Shown here in pieces: positions 42,109-50,851 of a stretch of 64,000 bases of DNA (within the stretch, counting starts at the first letter, position 1; every line of letters starts with the position of its first letter). Under the pieces are notes generated by a model, which saw only the letters and a program-made list of their open reading frames with translations, ran no database searches and had not been told where the DNA came from. The translations under genes and the position numbers were made by a program. Source of the DNA: Streptomyces sp. SID13726 (GTDB lineage: Bacteria > Actinomycetota > Actinomycetes > Streptomycetales > Streptomycetaceae); the NCBI RefSeq assembly GCF_010548375.1, contig NZ_JAAGLY010000014.1, positions 124,001-188,000 of the forward strand, read 5' to 3'.

Positions 42109-43419
42109 TGCCGCACAGTGTGGGCCTCGACGGGGAGTCGCGCAAGGGAGAAGTGAAGATTGTCGGGGGATCGCGGCCGGGTGTCGCGGCCTCCGGCGCG
42201 GGGTGCGCCGAGCCGTCGAGATGAGACTTGGGTCCCAACTCCGTTGTGGTCGTGGCGTGTTGATCTCCGAGGTGCGGCAATTCCGAGGCTGTTCTGTGGT
42301 GTTTGCATCTACTTCGTCGAGATGAAACGGTGACGACGCGGGATGTTGACGCGAGGTCGGGTCGCGGGGGCGTGTCGTGATCCCGCCCGTGGAGGCGGAT
42401 ATCGGCGAGCGTCGTGACGCGGAGGCGCTCCGCCGCTGTGGCGAGCGTGGTGAAGGGTTCAGCGGTGACGCGGCCCGCAGCGGCTGTGCCGAACGGTTCC
42501 CGGGCGGCGACGCCGGACCGTGATCGTCTGCACCACGGGGGCGCGCCCCGGGGCACAGCGCGCGGCGGTTCGCTGTCTTGCCCAGGGTGGTGTGGTACTG
42601 CCCCGTTCGTGGGTCGGGGTGCGACGTACCTCGCGGTTCGTCGTGGTGGGGCTGCGGGCGGGCTCGTGGGCGACAGCGCGCGGAGACTTCCTGGCCCGGA
42701 GGGCGCCGGCGGTCACGGCCTGCTCGCCTCGGACGGACGGCGAGGTGATACGCCGATGAGGGTCTGCTGTTCGACGGCCGGCGTGAGGACACTTTCGTGG
42801 CCCGCCCGATCGCCGGCCTTCCGTCCCGTCTCCGCCGGATCCCGGTGCCCTGCCGGACGCGCACCTCGTGGCGCGCTGCCGAGTCGTTCATTCCCCGAGC
42901 CGTGCGTCGAAGGAGTGGATCGCGGTTCTCGGCGAGGGAGGCAGGCCCAGATCTCTAGGCCGTGTCCGCGAAGGCGCGTCGTTCGCCCGGAGGGCGGGGC
43001 TCGCGGCGTCCGGTGCGTGTGCTGGGGGCCTCCCCGGCTGGAGGCTGGGGGAGTGCCGCCCGGAAGTCCTCGTACTGGACGTACGTGAGCTTCCGGGCGG
43101 TGCGGCGAGCGTGCGTGCCGGGCGTCGCGAGGCGGGCGGGACTTCGCGGACATGGCCCGGGGCTCCGGGCGGGCCCAGTCATCGCGACGTCCTTCGAGGG
43201 GTGTTGGTGGGCAACCGCTCGGATCTCATTCGGTGACGTAGGTGATCGTGCTCGACGCGGGGATTGCCGGGATATGCCGAACATGATCGTTTCGTCGTGC
43301 GACGGGGCGTGGTCGGCGCGTCCGGGATCGTGGCTTGCCGCGCCGCCTCTGCCTGGAGCGGGCGATCCGCGGCTCGCCCGTTCATGGCGACTTTTGCGCG
43401 CACCCTTGCGCGTCGGCGT
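42109..43419. other. Gene-poor region between importer operon and GH39 gene
   Basis: About 1.3 kb with no convincing coding sequence. Open frames on both strands have Arg/Pro/Gly-rich composition, no ribosome-binding sites and no family resemblance. It contains the 200-bp MITE-like element at 42958-43157. The rest may be decayed sequence. Confidence 0.5.
42958..43157. repeat. 200-bp MITE-like element with 16-bp terminal inverted repeats
   Basis: The ends GGCCGTGTCCGCGAAG (42958-42973) and CTTCGCGGACATGGCC (43142-43157) are inverted repeats with one mismatch. Inside is a perfect 11-bp stem CCGCCCGGAAG / CTTCCGGGCGG (43056-43066 / 43090-43100) around TCCTCGTACTGGACGTACG, plus a CTCCCC...GGGGGAG stem. 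The central word is, to my knowledge, a recurrent intergenic sequence in Streptomyces genomes, often mis-annotated as peptides containing LTYVQYEDFRAALPQP. No clear target-site duplication is seen. Confidence 0.6.
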
Positions 43420-43433
43420 TGTGACCGCTCACA
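43420..43433. promoter_or_regulatory. LacI-type operator upstream of GH39 gene (site 1)
   Basis: TGTGACCGCTCACA, a one-base variant of the palindrome and identical to the site at 35258. Confidence 0.8.
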
Positions 43434-43446
43434 CTCCTCCCGTGCA

Positions 43447-43460
43447 TGTGAGCGGTCACA
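43447..43460. promoter_or_regulatory. LacI-type operator upstream of GH39 gene (site 2)
   Basis: TGTGAGCGGTCACA, the reverse-complement variant, 27 bp from site 1. The pair brings the secreted enzyme into the same regulon as araBAD and the importer. Confidence 0.8.
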
Positions 43461-43746
43461 ATTGGTCGGCCGGGTGCCGCCGGAGAATCCGCCCTTCCGG
43501 GGCGAGGTCCACCGCCCGTCAGACCAGTGCACAGGGGAAACGCCTGGTGAGGCGTTTTCCGGACCTCCGGCACCGTCAGCCTTCGCGGCGGTGAGGATTC
43601 CGAGAAAGACGAGGCACATGAATGAGGAGTTCCTCAAGACGCTGCCTGGTGCGTACAGGGCCCGCACCAGTCACGCACCCCACGGACCACAGCACCGAGA
43701 CCACCCGCGGTCGCGGATCCGCCGACTGCCGGACGGGGGTGCGGGC

Positions 43747-46326
43747 ATGAGACGCAAGGTCGTCATCGGGCTGCTCTCGCTCGTGCTCGCGGTGGGTGGA
43801 GCGCTGGTCCCTGGCACGAGCTATGCGGCGAACGCCCAGCTCGGCGTCGACCTATCGCAGACCACCGGCGACATCGCGCACAGCGCGGCGGGCACCCTGT
43901 ACGGCCTGGGCAACCCAGGCGTCCCGACGGAGAACGTGCTCCAGCCACTGCACTTCCAGCAGGCCGCGCAGAAACCGCAGGGCGGCCTTCAGCATCCCAG
44001 TGGTGACGCGTTCGACGTGGCCCCCGAGTACCTGGACTCCGGGGTCAAGGACATCCAGATCTACATGCAGGACATCTACCGGTACTGGCCTTACGAGAAC
44101 AACGGTCTGAGCGACTATCTGAGCAAGGTCGACGACATGGTCGCCGCGACCAAGGCCGACGCCAACTACGGCAAGTACACGTACGTCCCGTTCAACGAGC
44201 CGGACTGGATCTGGTACAGCGGGATGTTCACCAACTCCACCACGGAGCAGCAGTTCTTCTCGGACTGGAAGACGGTCTACCAGCGGATCCGGGCGCAGGA
44301 CCCGACCACCAAGATCGCCGGTCCGGGCTTCAGCGTCTACAACAGCAAGACGCTCTCCGACTTCATGACGTACGCCAAGGCGAACAACGTCCTGCCGGAT
44401 GTCGTGACCTGGCACGAGCTCCAGAACGACTTCTTCACCGACTACTACACCCACTACAACGACTTCCGGAGCATTGAGTCCGGTCTTGGTCTCTCCGCCC
44501 GTCCGATCGTCATCAACGAGTACACCCGTGCCTCGGGCGATCTCGGTATACCGGGCCAGCTCATCCAGTGGATGACCCGGTTGGAGAACACCAAGGTGAG
44601 CGGTGACCTGGCGTACTGGGTCACGGAGGGTACGCTCAACGGTCTGACGACCCGCAACAACGAGGCGACCGGCGCTTGGTGGCTCTACAACTGGTACGGC
44701 GAGATGACGGGCAAGACCGTCACCGTCACCCCACCAACCCAGAACGGCGCGCTCCAGGGCATCGCCACCCTCGACTCCGCCAAGAAGCAGGCGAGGGTCA
44801 TCTTCGGAGGCGCGTCGGGTGACACGGACGTCGCGGTCTCGGGCTTCGGCTCGACTTCGGGCTTCGGCAGTACCGTGCACGCCGTGGTCCAGGCCACCGC
44901 GAGCACCGGCACGGATGACGCGGCGGGCAGGCCCGCCGTCGTCCTGGAGGGCAACTTCCCGGTCACCAACGGAAAGATCACCGTGACCGTTCCGGGCATG
45001 AGCGCGACCTCCGCGTACCAGATGACCATCACCCCCGCCACCAGCCTCTCCCCGGCCGACGTGCCGACCAGGTACCAGGCGGAGAACGCCGACCTCAGCG
45101 GCAGTGCGCGGGTGACCTACGGCTCCAACACGGGTTACACCGGCACGTACTTCGTGGACGGCTACCTGAACTCAAGCAACGCGAGCACCAACTTCGTGGT
45201 CTCCGCGCCCAGCAACGGGTACTACGACGTCACCCTCCGCTACTCGGCGGGTCCGGAGACCGGTGCCCCCACCGATCGCACCACCCGCGTCACGGTGAAC
45301 GGCTCGAAACTCACCGACCTGGCCCTGCCCGGAACGGCGAACTGGAACACCTTCGCCACCAAGACGGTCACGATGTACCTGTCCCAGGGCATCAACCGCA
45401 TCAACTACGGCGCCTACATCACCGACAACAGCGACAACATCAGCGTCGATGCGATCGACGTGACCTCGTCCACGTCCGGCACGACCGCGAGCTACCAGGC
45501 GGAGGACTCGGCCAACACCTTCGGCGGCACGGCGGCGGTCGAAACCGACTCCGCAGCCTCCGGCGGCAAGTATGTCGACTGGCTCGGCAACGGATCGGCG
45601 AACTCGCTGACGTTCAACAACGTCATCGCGGCGACCTCCGGCCTGCACCGCATGGTCGTCACCTATGCCAACGCCGACAACCGCGGCGACGGTGGCAACG
45701 ACTACAACATCATCAACCGCTACGCCGACATCTCGGTCAACGGAGGCGCCACGCAGCGCGTGTACTTCCGCAACACCCGCGGCTGGTCCAACTACTGGAC
45801 GACCACCGTCGACGTGAACCTGACCGCCGGCACCAACACCATCAAGTTCAGCAACAACGCGGCCTATGCCCCCAACCTCGACAAGATCCAGATCTCCTCC
45901 GCCATCGCCGGCAGCGGGACCTCGTACATCAAGCTGGCGAACCGGTCGACCGGGCTTATGGTCGACGGCGGCGGACGTACCACCAGCGGTTCCGCGGTCG
46001 GACAGTGGCCGCTTGGGTCGACCGCGAACCAGGAGTGGTCGATCGTTCCCGACGGCAGCTACATCCGCCTCAAGAACCACGCCACCGGGTTGTTCCTCGA
46101 CGGCCTGGGAGCCACCTCCAACGGCGCCACCGCCGGTCAGACGACCGACAGCAGTGCCACCTCGCAGGACTGGATGGAGGTGACGGCGGGGAGCTATGTC
46201 CGTCTGCAGAACCGTGCGACCGGCCTGTACGTGGACGGCATGAACCGGACCGCCAACGGCTCTGACCTCGGTCAGTGGAGCGGCAGTACCAGCAGCAACC
46301 AGCAGTTCAGCATCATTCCGCAGTAG
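43747..46326 (+). CDS. Secreted GH39-like glycoside hydrolase with CBM35 and ricin-B lectin modules
   Basis: The product is 859 residues from ATG 43747, which gives a standard signal peptide MRRKVVIGLLSLVLAVGG to TSYA. ATG 43618 (GACGAGG upstream) would add 43 residues and lies nearer the operators, so it remains possible. The catalytic domain is of clan GH-A: Glu151 in VPFNEPDWIWY as acid/base and Glu258 in IVINEYTRAS as nucleophile, most like GH39. A beta domain follows, then two CBM35-like modules (RYQAENADLSG at about 442, SYQAEDSANTFGG at about 583) and a C-terminal ricin-type trefoil with repeats such as TGLMVDGGGRTTSGSAVGQW. Within an arabinose/galactose regulon it may release arabinose- or galactose-containing units from arabinogalactan. 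The exact linkage is unknown. Confidence 0.85.
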   Translation: MRRKVVIGLLSLVLAVGGALVPGTSYAANAQLGVDLSQTTGDIAHSAAGTLYGLGNPGVPTENVLQPLHFQQAAQKPQGGLQHPSGDAFDVAPEYLDSGVKDIQIYMQDIYRYWPYENNGLSDYLSKVDDMVAATKADANYGKYTYVPFNEPDWIWYSGMFTNSTTEQQFFSDWKTVYQRIRAQDPTTKIAGPGFSVYNSKTLSDFMTYAKANNVLPDVVTWHELQNDFFTDYYTHYNDFRSIESGLGLSARPIVINEYTRASGDLGIPGQLIQWMTRLENTKVSGDLAYWVTEGTLNGLTTRNNEATGAWWLYNWYGEMTGKTVTVTPPTQNGALQGIATLDSAKKQARVIFGGASGDTDVAVSGFGSTSGFGSTVHAVVQATASTGTDDAAGRPAVVLEGNFPVTNGKITVTVPGMSATSAYQMTITPATSLSPADVPTRYQAENADLSGSARVTYGSNTGYTGTYFVDGYLNSSNASTNFVVSAPSNGYYDVTLRYSAGPETGAPTDRTTRVTVNGSKLTDLALPGTANWNTFATKTVTMYLSQGINRINYGAYITDNSDNISVDAIDVTSSTSGTTASYQAEDSANTFGGTAAVETDSAASGGKYVDWLGNGSANSLTFNNVIAATSGLHRMVVTYANADNRGDGGNDYNIINRYADISVNGGATQRVYFRNTRGWSNYWTTTVDVNLTAGTNTIKFSNNAAYAPNLDKIQISSAIAGSGTSYIKLANRSTGLMVDGGGRTTSGSAVGQWPLGSTANQEWSIVPDGSYIRLKNHATGLFLDGLGATSNGATAGQTTDSSATSQDWMEVTAGSYVRLQNRATGLYVDGMNRTANGSDLGQWSGSTSSNQQFSIIPQ

Positions 46327-46342
46327 CCGACCGGAGTGACGT

Positions 46343-46384
46343 CCTTCGATCCGGCGCCGAAGTTCCAGGGCGCCGGATCGAAGG
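46343..46384 (+). terminator. 16-bp perfect hairpin after the GH39 gene
   Basis: CCTTCGATCCGGCGCC (46343-46358) pairs exactly with 46369-46384 around a 10-nt loop, 17 bp after the stop codon. A strong Rho-independent-type stem without a T-run. Confidence 0.85.
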
Positions 46385-46639
46385 CGTCGACGGCAGTCGG
46401 TTCCTCGTCCGTTGCCGGCGAGCCGCAGCCCGACTTCGCTCGGCACGGTGTCATCGGATTCGCCCGTCTTCCGGAGTCGCCGGTCCGCACCGTTCCGGAC
46501 GGCTCGACCGCCTGCGTACGCCCGGCCCGGCACAGCGTGCCGGCGGTACGGCCCCGTGACCGTACGCCGTGTCGCGACGCCCCGCCTGCACCGGTAACCG
46601 ACAGCCGGTCGGCTTCGTGCCGTCGCCGGCAGCATCACC

Positions 46640-46780
46640 TCGGCCGACTGAGGCAGGGTCAGGCCGCCGCCGTTTACGGTGATGATCCGGCCCGTGACGA
46701 ACGACGCCCTGCACGGACAACCACTCGACGCCCGATGCCCGGCTTCCTCAGGAGTGCTCGCGTGAACGACTCCACGCTCG
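46640..46780 (-). pseudogene. C-terminal remnant of a short-chain dehydrogenase
   Basis: On the minus strand one frame reads ERGVVHASTPEEAG, a degenerate stretch, then ASFVTGRIITVNGGGLTLP. The ASFVTG(R/Q)xIxVDGG(L) block is the hallmark end of SDR oxidoreductases, normally preceded by (S)PEE(I/V)A. There is no start or Rossmann part, and the frame continues past the usual SDR end. It is a decayed fragment. The remainder of 46385-46883 shows no other gene. Confidence 0.5.
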
Positions 46781-46883
46781 GTGGCGCAGTCTGCGCCGTC
46801 GTGCGGGCGCCGGTTCGGGTGCGCAACGCCTGAGACCCGGTTGTGGTCCGGTGGCGGGTACAGGCGTCGCAGCGTTCACCGGG

Positions 46884-47843
46884 TCACAGTTCGTCCTTGT
46901 ACTGGTTCGCCTTGTGCCCCAGGGCGACCATCAGCAGGGCTGCGGCCGCGGAGGCGGTGTTGATGACGCCGTAGCCCGCCAGCGTGATCGAGCTGGTGTC
47001 CTGGTCGTCGGGGACGCCGTAATGGTTGAGGTAGACGTTGCTGAGGTTCTGCCAGTTGCGGATCAGGTTGACCTGGTTGGTGTTGAGATTGAAGGTCTGC
47101 CAGCTCTGCATCGAACTCGCGATCTGCTGGCCGAGCGTGCGGAAGCGGGCTCCCTCGGCGATGACGAGGATCATGCGCAGCAGTGCGCGGGACATCTCGT
47201 TCTTCTTGCCCTGGCCTGTCTCGTCGCGCAGGAGGCTCAGACCGGTGGAGATTGCCAGCGGGTCGATGTTCACCTCGGTCAACGAGGTCTGAGCGTCCGA
47301 GGCGAGGTCGTTGTAGTTCTCCCGGCCCTGGAACCGGTAGTTGTTCGTGGTGGAGCTGGACGTGCCCGGATCGTCGGCGGTTGCCAGCGGGTAGTTGAAG
47401 GTCCGGCCGGTGCGACCGTCGATGAAGTAGTAGGAGACGACGTAGAAGTCGCTGAGGCGGATCATGAAGTGGACCGCGTCCGAATCGTCGTAGGAGACCA
47501 CGAAGTCGACGAAGTCCGTGTTCGCCGCGCGGTTGGTGACGTCGACCTTGCCGCTGCTGCTGTCGTTGGTGGTGGCGGGGTCCTTGGCCTTGCGGGCCGC
47601 GTCTCGCAAGGCGTTGATCGCGGCGGCGTACCCCTTGCTGCCGCTGGTCACCTCCCAGGTCACCTGCGGGTACGCGGCGAGGTCGATGTCCTGGGCGCCG
47701 AGGTGGACCGTGCTCGTCACATGCGCGCGTGTGTGCGCCTCTCCGGCGGAGGGCAGCGACACACCGTGCAGAGCGATCGCTCCGGACAGTGCTGCGGCGA
47801 TGCCGGTCGTGACGCTGACGCGGCGAAAGACACGTGCGGACAT
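46884..47843 (-). CDS. Secreted ribosome-inactivating protein (rRNA N-glycosylase) ending in KDEL
   Basis: The product is 319 residues with an N-terminal signal peptide (MSARVFRRVSVTTGIAAALS, cleavage probably at SAGEA or nearby). The RIP fold markers are in order: the first active-site Tyr region FYVVSYYFIDGRTG (about 133-146), a second Tyr in ENYNDL (177), the catalytic pair Glu230 and Arg233 in VIAEGARFRTLGQQI, and the conserved Trp in IRNWQNLS (264). RIPs depurinate the sarcin-ricin loop adenine of 23S/28S rRNA; a RIP is known from Streptomyces coelicolor. The last four residues are KDEL, a eukaryotic ER-retrieval signal also found at the end of cholera toxin A. There is no B-chain or immunity gene next to it. 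Predicted role: toxin against eukaryotic cells. Confidence 0.88.
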   Translation of the reverse strand: MSARVFRRVSVTTGIAAALSGAIALHGVSLPSAGEAHTRAHVTSTVHLGAQDIDLAAYPQVTWEVTSGSKGYAAAINALRDAARKAKDPATTNDSSSGKVDVTNRAANTDFVDFVVSYDDSDAVHFMIRLSDFYVVSYYFIDGRTGRTFNYPLATADDPGTSSSTTNNYRFQGRENYNDLASDAQTSLTEVNIDPLAISTGLSLLRDETGQGKKNEMSRALLRMILVIAEGARFRTLGQQIASSMQSWQTFNLNTNQVNLIRNWQNLSNVYLNHYGVPDDQDTSSITLAGYGVINTASAAAALLMVALGHKANQYKDEL

Positions 47844-48346
47844 GGGGAGTTCCGTTTCTGTGGGTTTTTGTGCCGAGTCGGCTGTGCGGCGGTTGCACCG
47901 TAGAAAGCGGATGTCTCGGTAGCCCGTAGGGGATGTAACAGTTGCCCATAATTGAGTAATTAACATCTCGGCAATAGGTGGATTCAAAGGTCTGCGGTCG
48001 GTCCGGCGGTCGGCGAGGGCTCGTGGTTGGCCGAGGGGTGATGTGCCTCGCGCGCCTCGGCGTGTGTGCGGGGGCGTCGAGCGGCTCGCCGGTATGGGGC
48101 TGACCCGAGGGAACGTTTGGCTTCCGCGCGAGGCTGGAGGCCGAGGTGTTCGTGTCGGTCGTGACGGGAGGCGGCGGGTGAGCGGATGCTGGTTGCCGTT
48201 CCGTGTATCACCGTCCGGGATTTCGCCGGTGCGCGCCCTGCCGGGTGGGGTGGTTCGTGGGTGGTGGGGCTTTGTGGGTGTCTCCGGGAGTCCCGCAACT
48301 CGAATGCGCACTACCCGGGTGGCCTCGCCACGCTGTGATCTTGGGT
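47844..48346. other. Divergent intergenic region without genes
   Basis: About 500 bp between the RIP gene (-) and the MFS exporter (+). A locally A/T-rich patch near 47935-47985 (ATAATTGAGTAATTAAC) is the best place for the RIP promoter. No convincing open frame or repeat was seen in the remainder. Confidence 0.4.
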
Positions 48347-48364
48347 ATTGTCAGACCTGATAAT
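48347..48364. promoter_or_regulatory. TetR-type operator overlapping the MFS gene promoter
   Basis: ATTGTCAG-AC-CTGATAAT is an 8-2-8 inverted repeat with one mismatch; GATAAT within it could be the -10 box. The ATG is 59 bp downstream. The TetR regulator encoded just past the exporter is the likely ligand. Confidence 0.55.
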
Positions 48365-48422
48365 TTCTTCAGTAAGTCGCTCGGGTCAACTGTCCGTCGA
48401 CCTCCGCACCGATCGAGGAACC

Positions 48423-49970
48423 ATGACCACCACCCCCCACGCCGAGCCCGGGGAGGGCGCGGAAGTCGTCGTCACGGGCCGCGCGGGCCATCGCGGCGTG
48501 CTGTTCGCGATGTGCCTGGCGCTCGTCCTGGTCGTCGCCTCCGTCTCCGCGCTCAACCTCGCGCTGCCCGACCTGGCACTGGACCTGTCCGCCTCCAACA
48601 GTGAACTGACCTGGATCGCCGACGCCTACACCGTCACCCTGGCCGCGCTCGTGCTGCCGCTCGGCGCCATCGGCGACCGGCTCGGCCGCCGCAACGTCCT
48701 CGTAGTCGGCACGCTCGTCTTCGGCGGCGCCTCCCTCGCCGCCTCCTTCGCCGACTCCACGACGACACTCATCGCGTGGCGGGCCGTCATGGGCCTCGGT
48801 GCCGCGATGATCATGCCGGGCACCTTGTCGACCATCACGGCCGCGTTCCCGCCCGAACAGCGTGCCAAGGGGGTCGCCACCTGGTCCGGGTTCGCGGCTG
48901 CCGGCGCCATCATCGGCATGCTGGCCGCGGGCGCCCTGCTGGAGCAGTTCTCCTGGCGCTCGATCTTCGTCACCAGCGCGGCCACCGCCCTCGCCGCCTG
49001 CCTCGCCGCCGTCGTCCTCGCCCCCAACACCAAGGACGCCCACCCGCACCGCCCGGACGTGGCGGGGGCGGTCACCACCGCCCTGGCCATCGGCACCCTC
49101 GTGTACGGAATCATCGAGGGCAACGAGAAGGGCTGGATCGAGCCGGAGGTGATCGGCGCGTTCGCCGTCACGGTCGTCTCCTTCGCCGCCTACGCGTTCC
49201 TCGGCATGCGCACCGCGCACCCCCTGCTTGACCCCGCGCTGTTCGGCATCCGCGGCTTCCGGGCCGGTGCGATCACCGTGCTGGTGCAGTTCATGGCGGT
49301 GTTCGGCTTCTTCTTCGTCGGCCTGCAGTACCTGCAACTCATCCTCGGCTACAGCCCGTTGAAGGCCGCGCTGGCGCTCGTCCCGGTCGCCCTGGCGGTG
49401 CTGCCCGTCTCCCAGCTCACCCCGCGACTGGTACGGCGCTTGGGCATGAAGGCCGTCATGTCCACCGGCCTGTTCCTGCTAGCCGTCGGCCTCTTCGTGA
49501 TCTCACGGCTCGACGTCGACGCCGGCTACCTGCCCTTCCTCGGCGGCCTGATCCTGGCGGGCGTCGGCATCGGTCTGAGCGGTGCGGTCGGCACGTCTGC
49601 CATCACCGGGTCCCTCGGCAGGGGGCAGCAGGGCGTCGCCTCCGCGATGAACGACACGACCAGGGAGGTCGGCTCCGCTGTCGGCATCGCCCTCATGGGG
49701 TCGATCTACGGCAGCCACTACCGCGACTCCCTCCCGGCCTCGGTGGACCGGCTCCCGGCCGATGCGGCGGAGGCGGTACGGCACTCGGCCGCCGCCGGGC
49801 TCCAGGTCGGCGACCGGCTCGGTGCGCAGGGGGCCGCCCTCACGCAGGGCGTCAGGACGGCGTTCATGGACGGACTCTCCGCCTCCCTGGTCGCCGTGTG
49901 CGTCATCGTCCTCGCCGCGGCCGTGGGCGCGCTGCTCCGTGCCCCGAAGAACCCGCCCACACCGGACTGA
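48423..49970 (+). CDS. MFS multidrug exporter, DHA2 (EmrB/QacA) family
   Basis: The product is 515 residues with GAGGA before the ATG and 14 predicted transmembrane helices. The N-terminal part reads ASVSALNLALPDLALDL, then LPLGAIGDRLGRRNVLVVG (motif A) and GLGAAMIMPGTLSTITAAFP. The C-terminal half has AMNDTTREVGSAVGIALMGS. It probably exports cationic or amphipathic drugs by proton antiport. The TetR-like gene 172 bp downstream and the upstream operator make a standard drug-responsive pair. Confidence 0.92.
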   Translation: MTTTPHAEPGEGAEVVVTGRAGHRGVLFAMCLALVLVVASVSALNLALPDLALDLSASNSELTWIADAYTVTLAALVLPLGAIGDRLGRRNVLVVGTLVFGGASLAASFADSTTTLIAWRAVMGLGAAMIMPGTLSTITAAFPPEQRAKGVATWSGFAAAGAIIGMLAAGALLEQFSWRSIFVTSAATALAACLAAVVLAPNTKDAHPHRPDVAGAVTTALAIGTLVYGIIEGNEKGWIEPEVIGAFAVTVVSFAAYAFLGMRTAHPLLDPALFGIRGFRAGAITVLVQFMAVFGFFFVGLQYLQLILGYSPLKAALALVPVALAVLPVSQLTPRLVRRLGMKAVMSTGLFLLAVGLFVISRLDVDAGYLPFLGGLILAGVGIGLSGAVGTSAITGSLGRGQQGVASAMNDTTREVGSAVGIALMGSIYGSHYRDSLPASVDRLPADAAEAVRHSAAAGLQVGDRLGAQGAALTQGVRTAFMDGLSASLVAVCVIVLAAAVGALLRAPKNPPTPD

Positions 49971-50142
49971 TCCGTTCCGGTCGGGCGGTTTTCTGCGCGG
50001 TCTCCGGTATGACGGCACCAGGCGGAGGCCTCGTCCCCTGTCCGCCCGAGGATAGCCTCGTCCGCGACCTCGTCGATCTCGGTGCCGGTAGAGTCCCGGT
50101 GGAACAGCCCGTCCCATCCTGCCCGGATCCACGAGGTTTTCT

Positions 50143-50799
50143 GTGAGCAAGCCAGTCGGCCGTGTGCCGCAGCGAAGCAATGCGCGCTCCAACCGCGCTC
50201 GCATCCTGGCCACGGCACGTGACGAACTCGGTCGCAACCCGGACGTCACGCTGGAGGAGTTGGCGCGGGCCTCCGGGGTCGTACGGCGCACGCTCTTCGG
50301 TCACTTCCCCGGACGTGATGCGCTGCTGGAAGCGCTCGCCGAGGAAGCTTCCGACGCCCTGCGCGGTGCGCTGGCGGCTGGGGCGAAGCACTTCGGGCCG
50401 GACGAGCCGGCCGACCGGGCATTCGCGTACTTCGTGTTCTCGATCTGGCCGGTGGGGGACCGGTATCGGTTTCTGCTGGTGATGGCCCGCCGTGACCTGG
50501 GTTCCGAGCGCGTGGCCCACGTGCTGGCGCCGGCCCGAGCCCAGGCCACGGCCCTCCTGGAACGCGGCCAACGCGAAGGCGTCTTCCATGAGTTCCTGCC
50601 CTCGGCCGTGCTCAGCGCCGGTCTGGAGGCGATGACAGTCGCGCTCCTGGAGGAGACCAATGCCGGGACGCTGGAGGACGACGGCACCCGTACCGCCGTC
50701 ACCACGCTGATCGCGGCCGGAGTGCCGTCGGAACGGGCGCGCGCCGCGGTCGACGCCGTGGCGGCGAAGCTGATGGTGGAGGCCACGGCCGCCGAGTGA
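50143..50799 (+). CDS. TetR-family regulator of the exporter
   Basis: The product is 218 residues from a GTG with ACGAGG upstream. N-terminal HTH: NRARILATARDELGRNPDVT, LEELARASGVVRRTLFGHFPGRDAL. The C-terminal domain is helical and Ala-rich (AGLEAMTVALLEETNAGTLEDD). It is codirectional with the exporter gene and probably represses it from the 48347 site. Confidence 0.9.
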   Translation: MSKPVGRVPQRSNARSNRARILATARDELGRNPDVTLEELARASGVVRRTLFGHFPGRDALLEALAEEASDALRGALAAGAKHFGPDEPADRAFAYFVFSIWPVGDRYRFLLVMARRDLGSERVAHVLAPARAQATALLERGQREGVFHEFLPSAVLSAGLEAMTVALLEETNAGTLEDDGTRTAVTTLIAAGVPSERARAAVDAVAAKLMVEATAAE

Positions 50800-50851
50800 T
50801 CGGCCGGTGCCGCGCTTCGTCGGGCGTACCGCCACGTTCGGGCGCGCTGGA

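Noticed and set aside
42010..42891. Open minus-strand frame of 293 codons in the gene-poor gap
   Set aside because: It runs over an operator, has Arg/Pro/Ser-rich sequence, no ribosome-binding site and no recognisable family.
42414..43088. Open plus-strand frame of 224 codons
   Set aside because: It enters the MITE-like element, and its sequence changes with the repeats; no start signal or domain.
43747..46326. CRISPR or tandem DNA repeats suggested by the repetitive CBM35/lectin region
   Set aside because: The repetition is at protein-motif level (YQAE, GLxxDG) and the DNA is not regularly repeated. No CRISPR-like array was seen anywhere in the window.
45172..46638. Open minus-strand frame of 488 codons opposite the GH39 C-terminal half
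   Set aside because: Antisense shadow of the repeat-rich CBM/lectin region; only the SDR-like stub upstream of it (46640-46780) has protein character.
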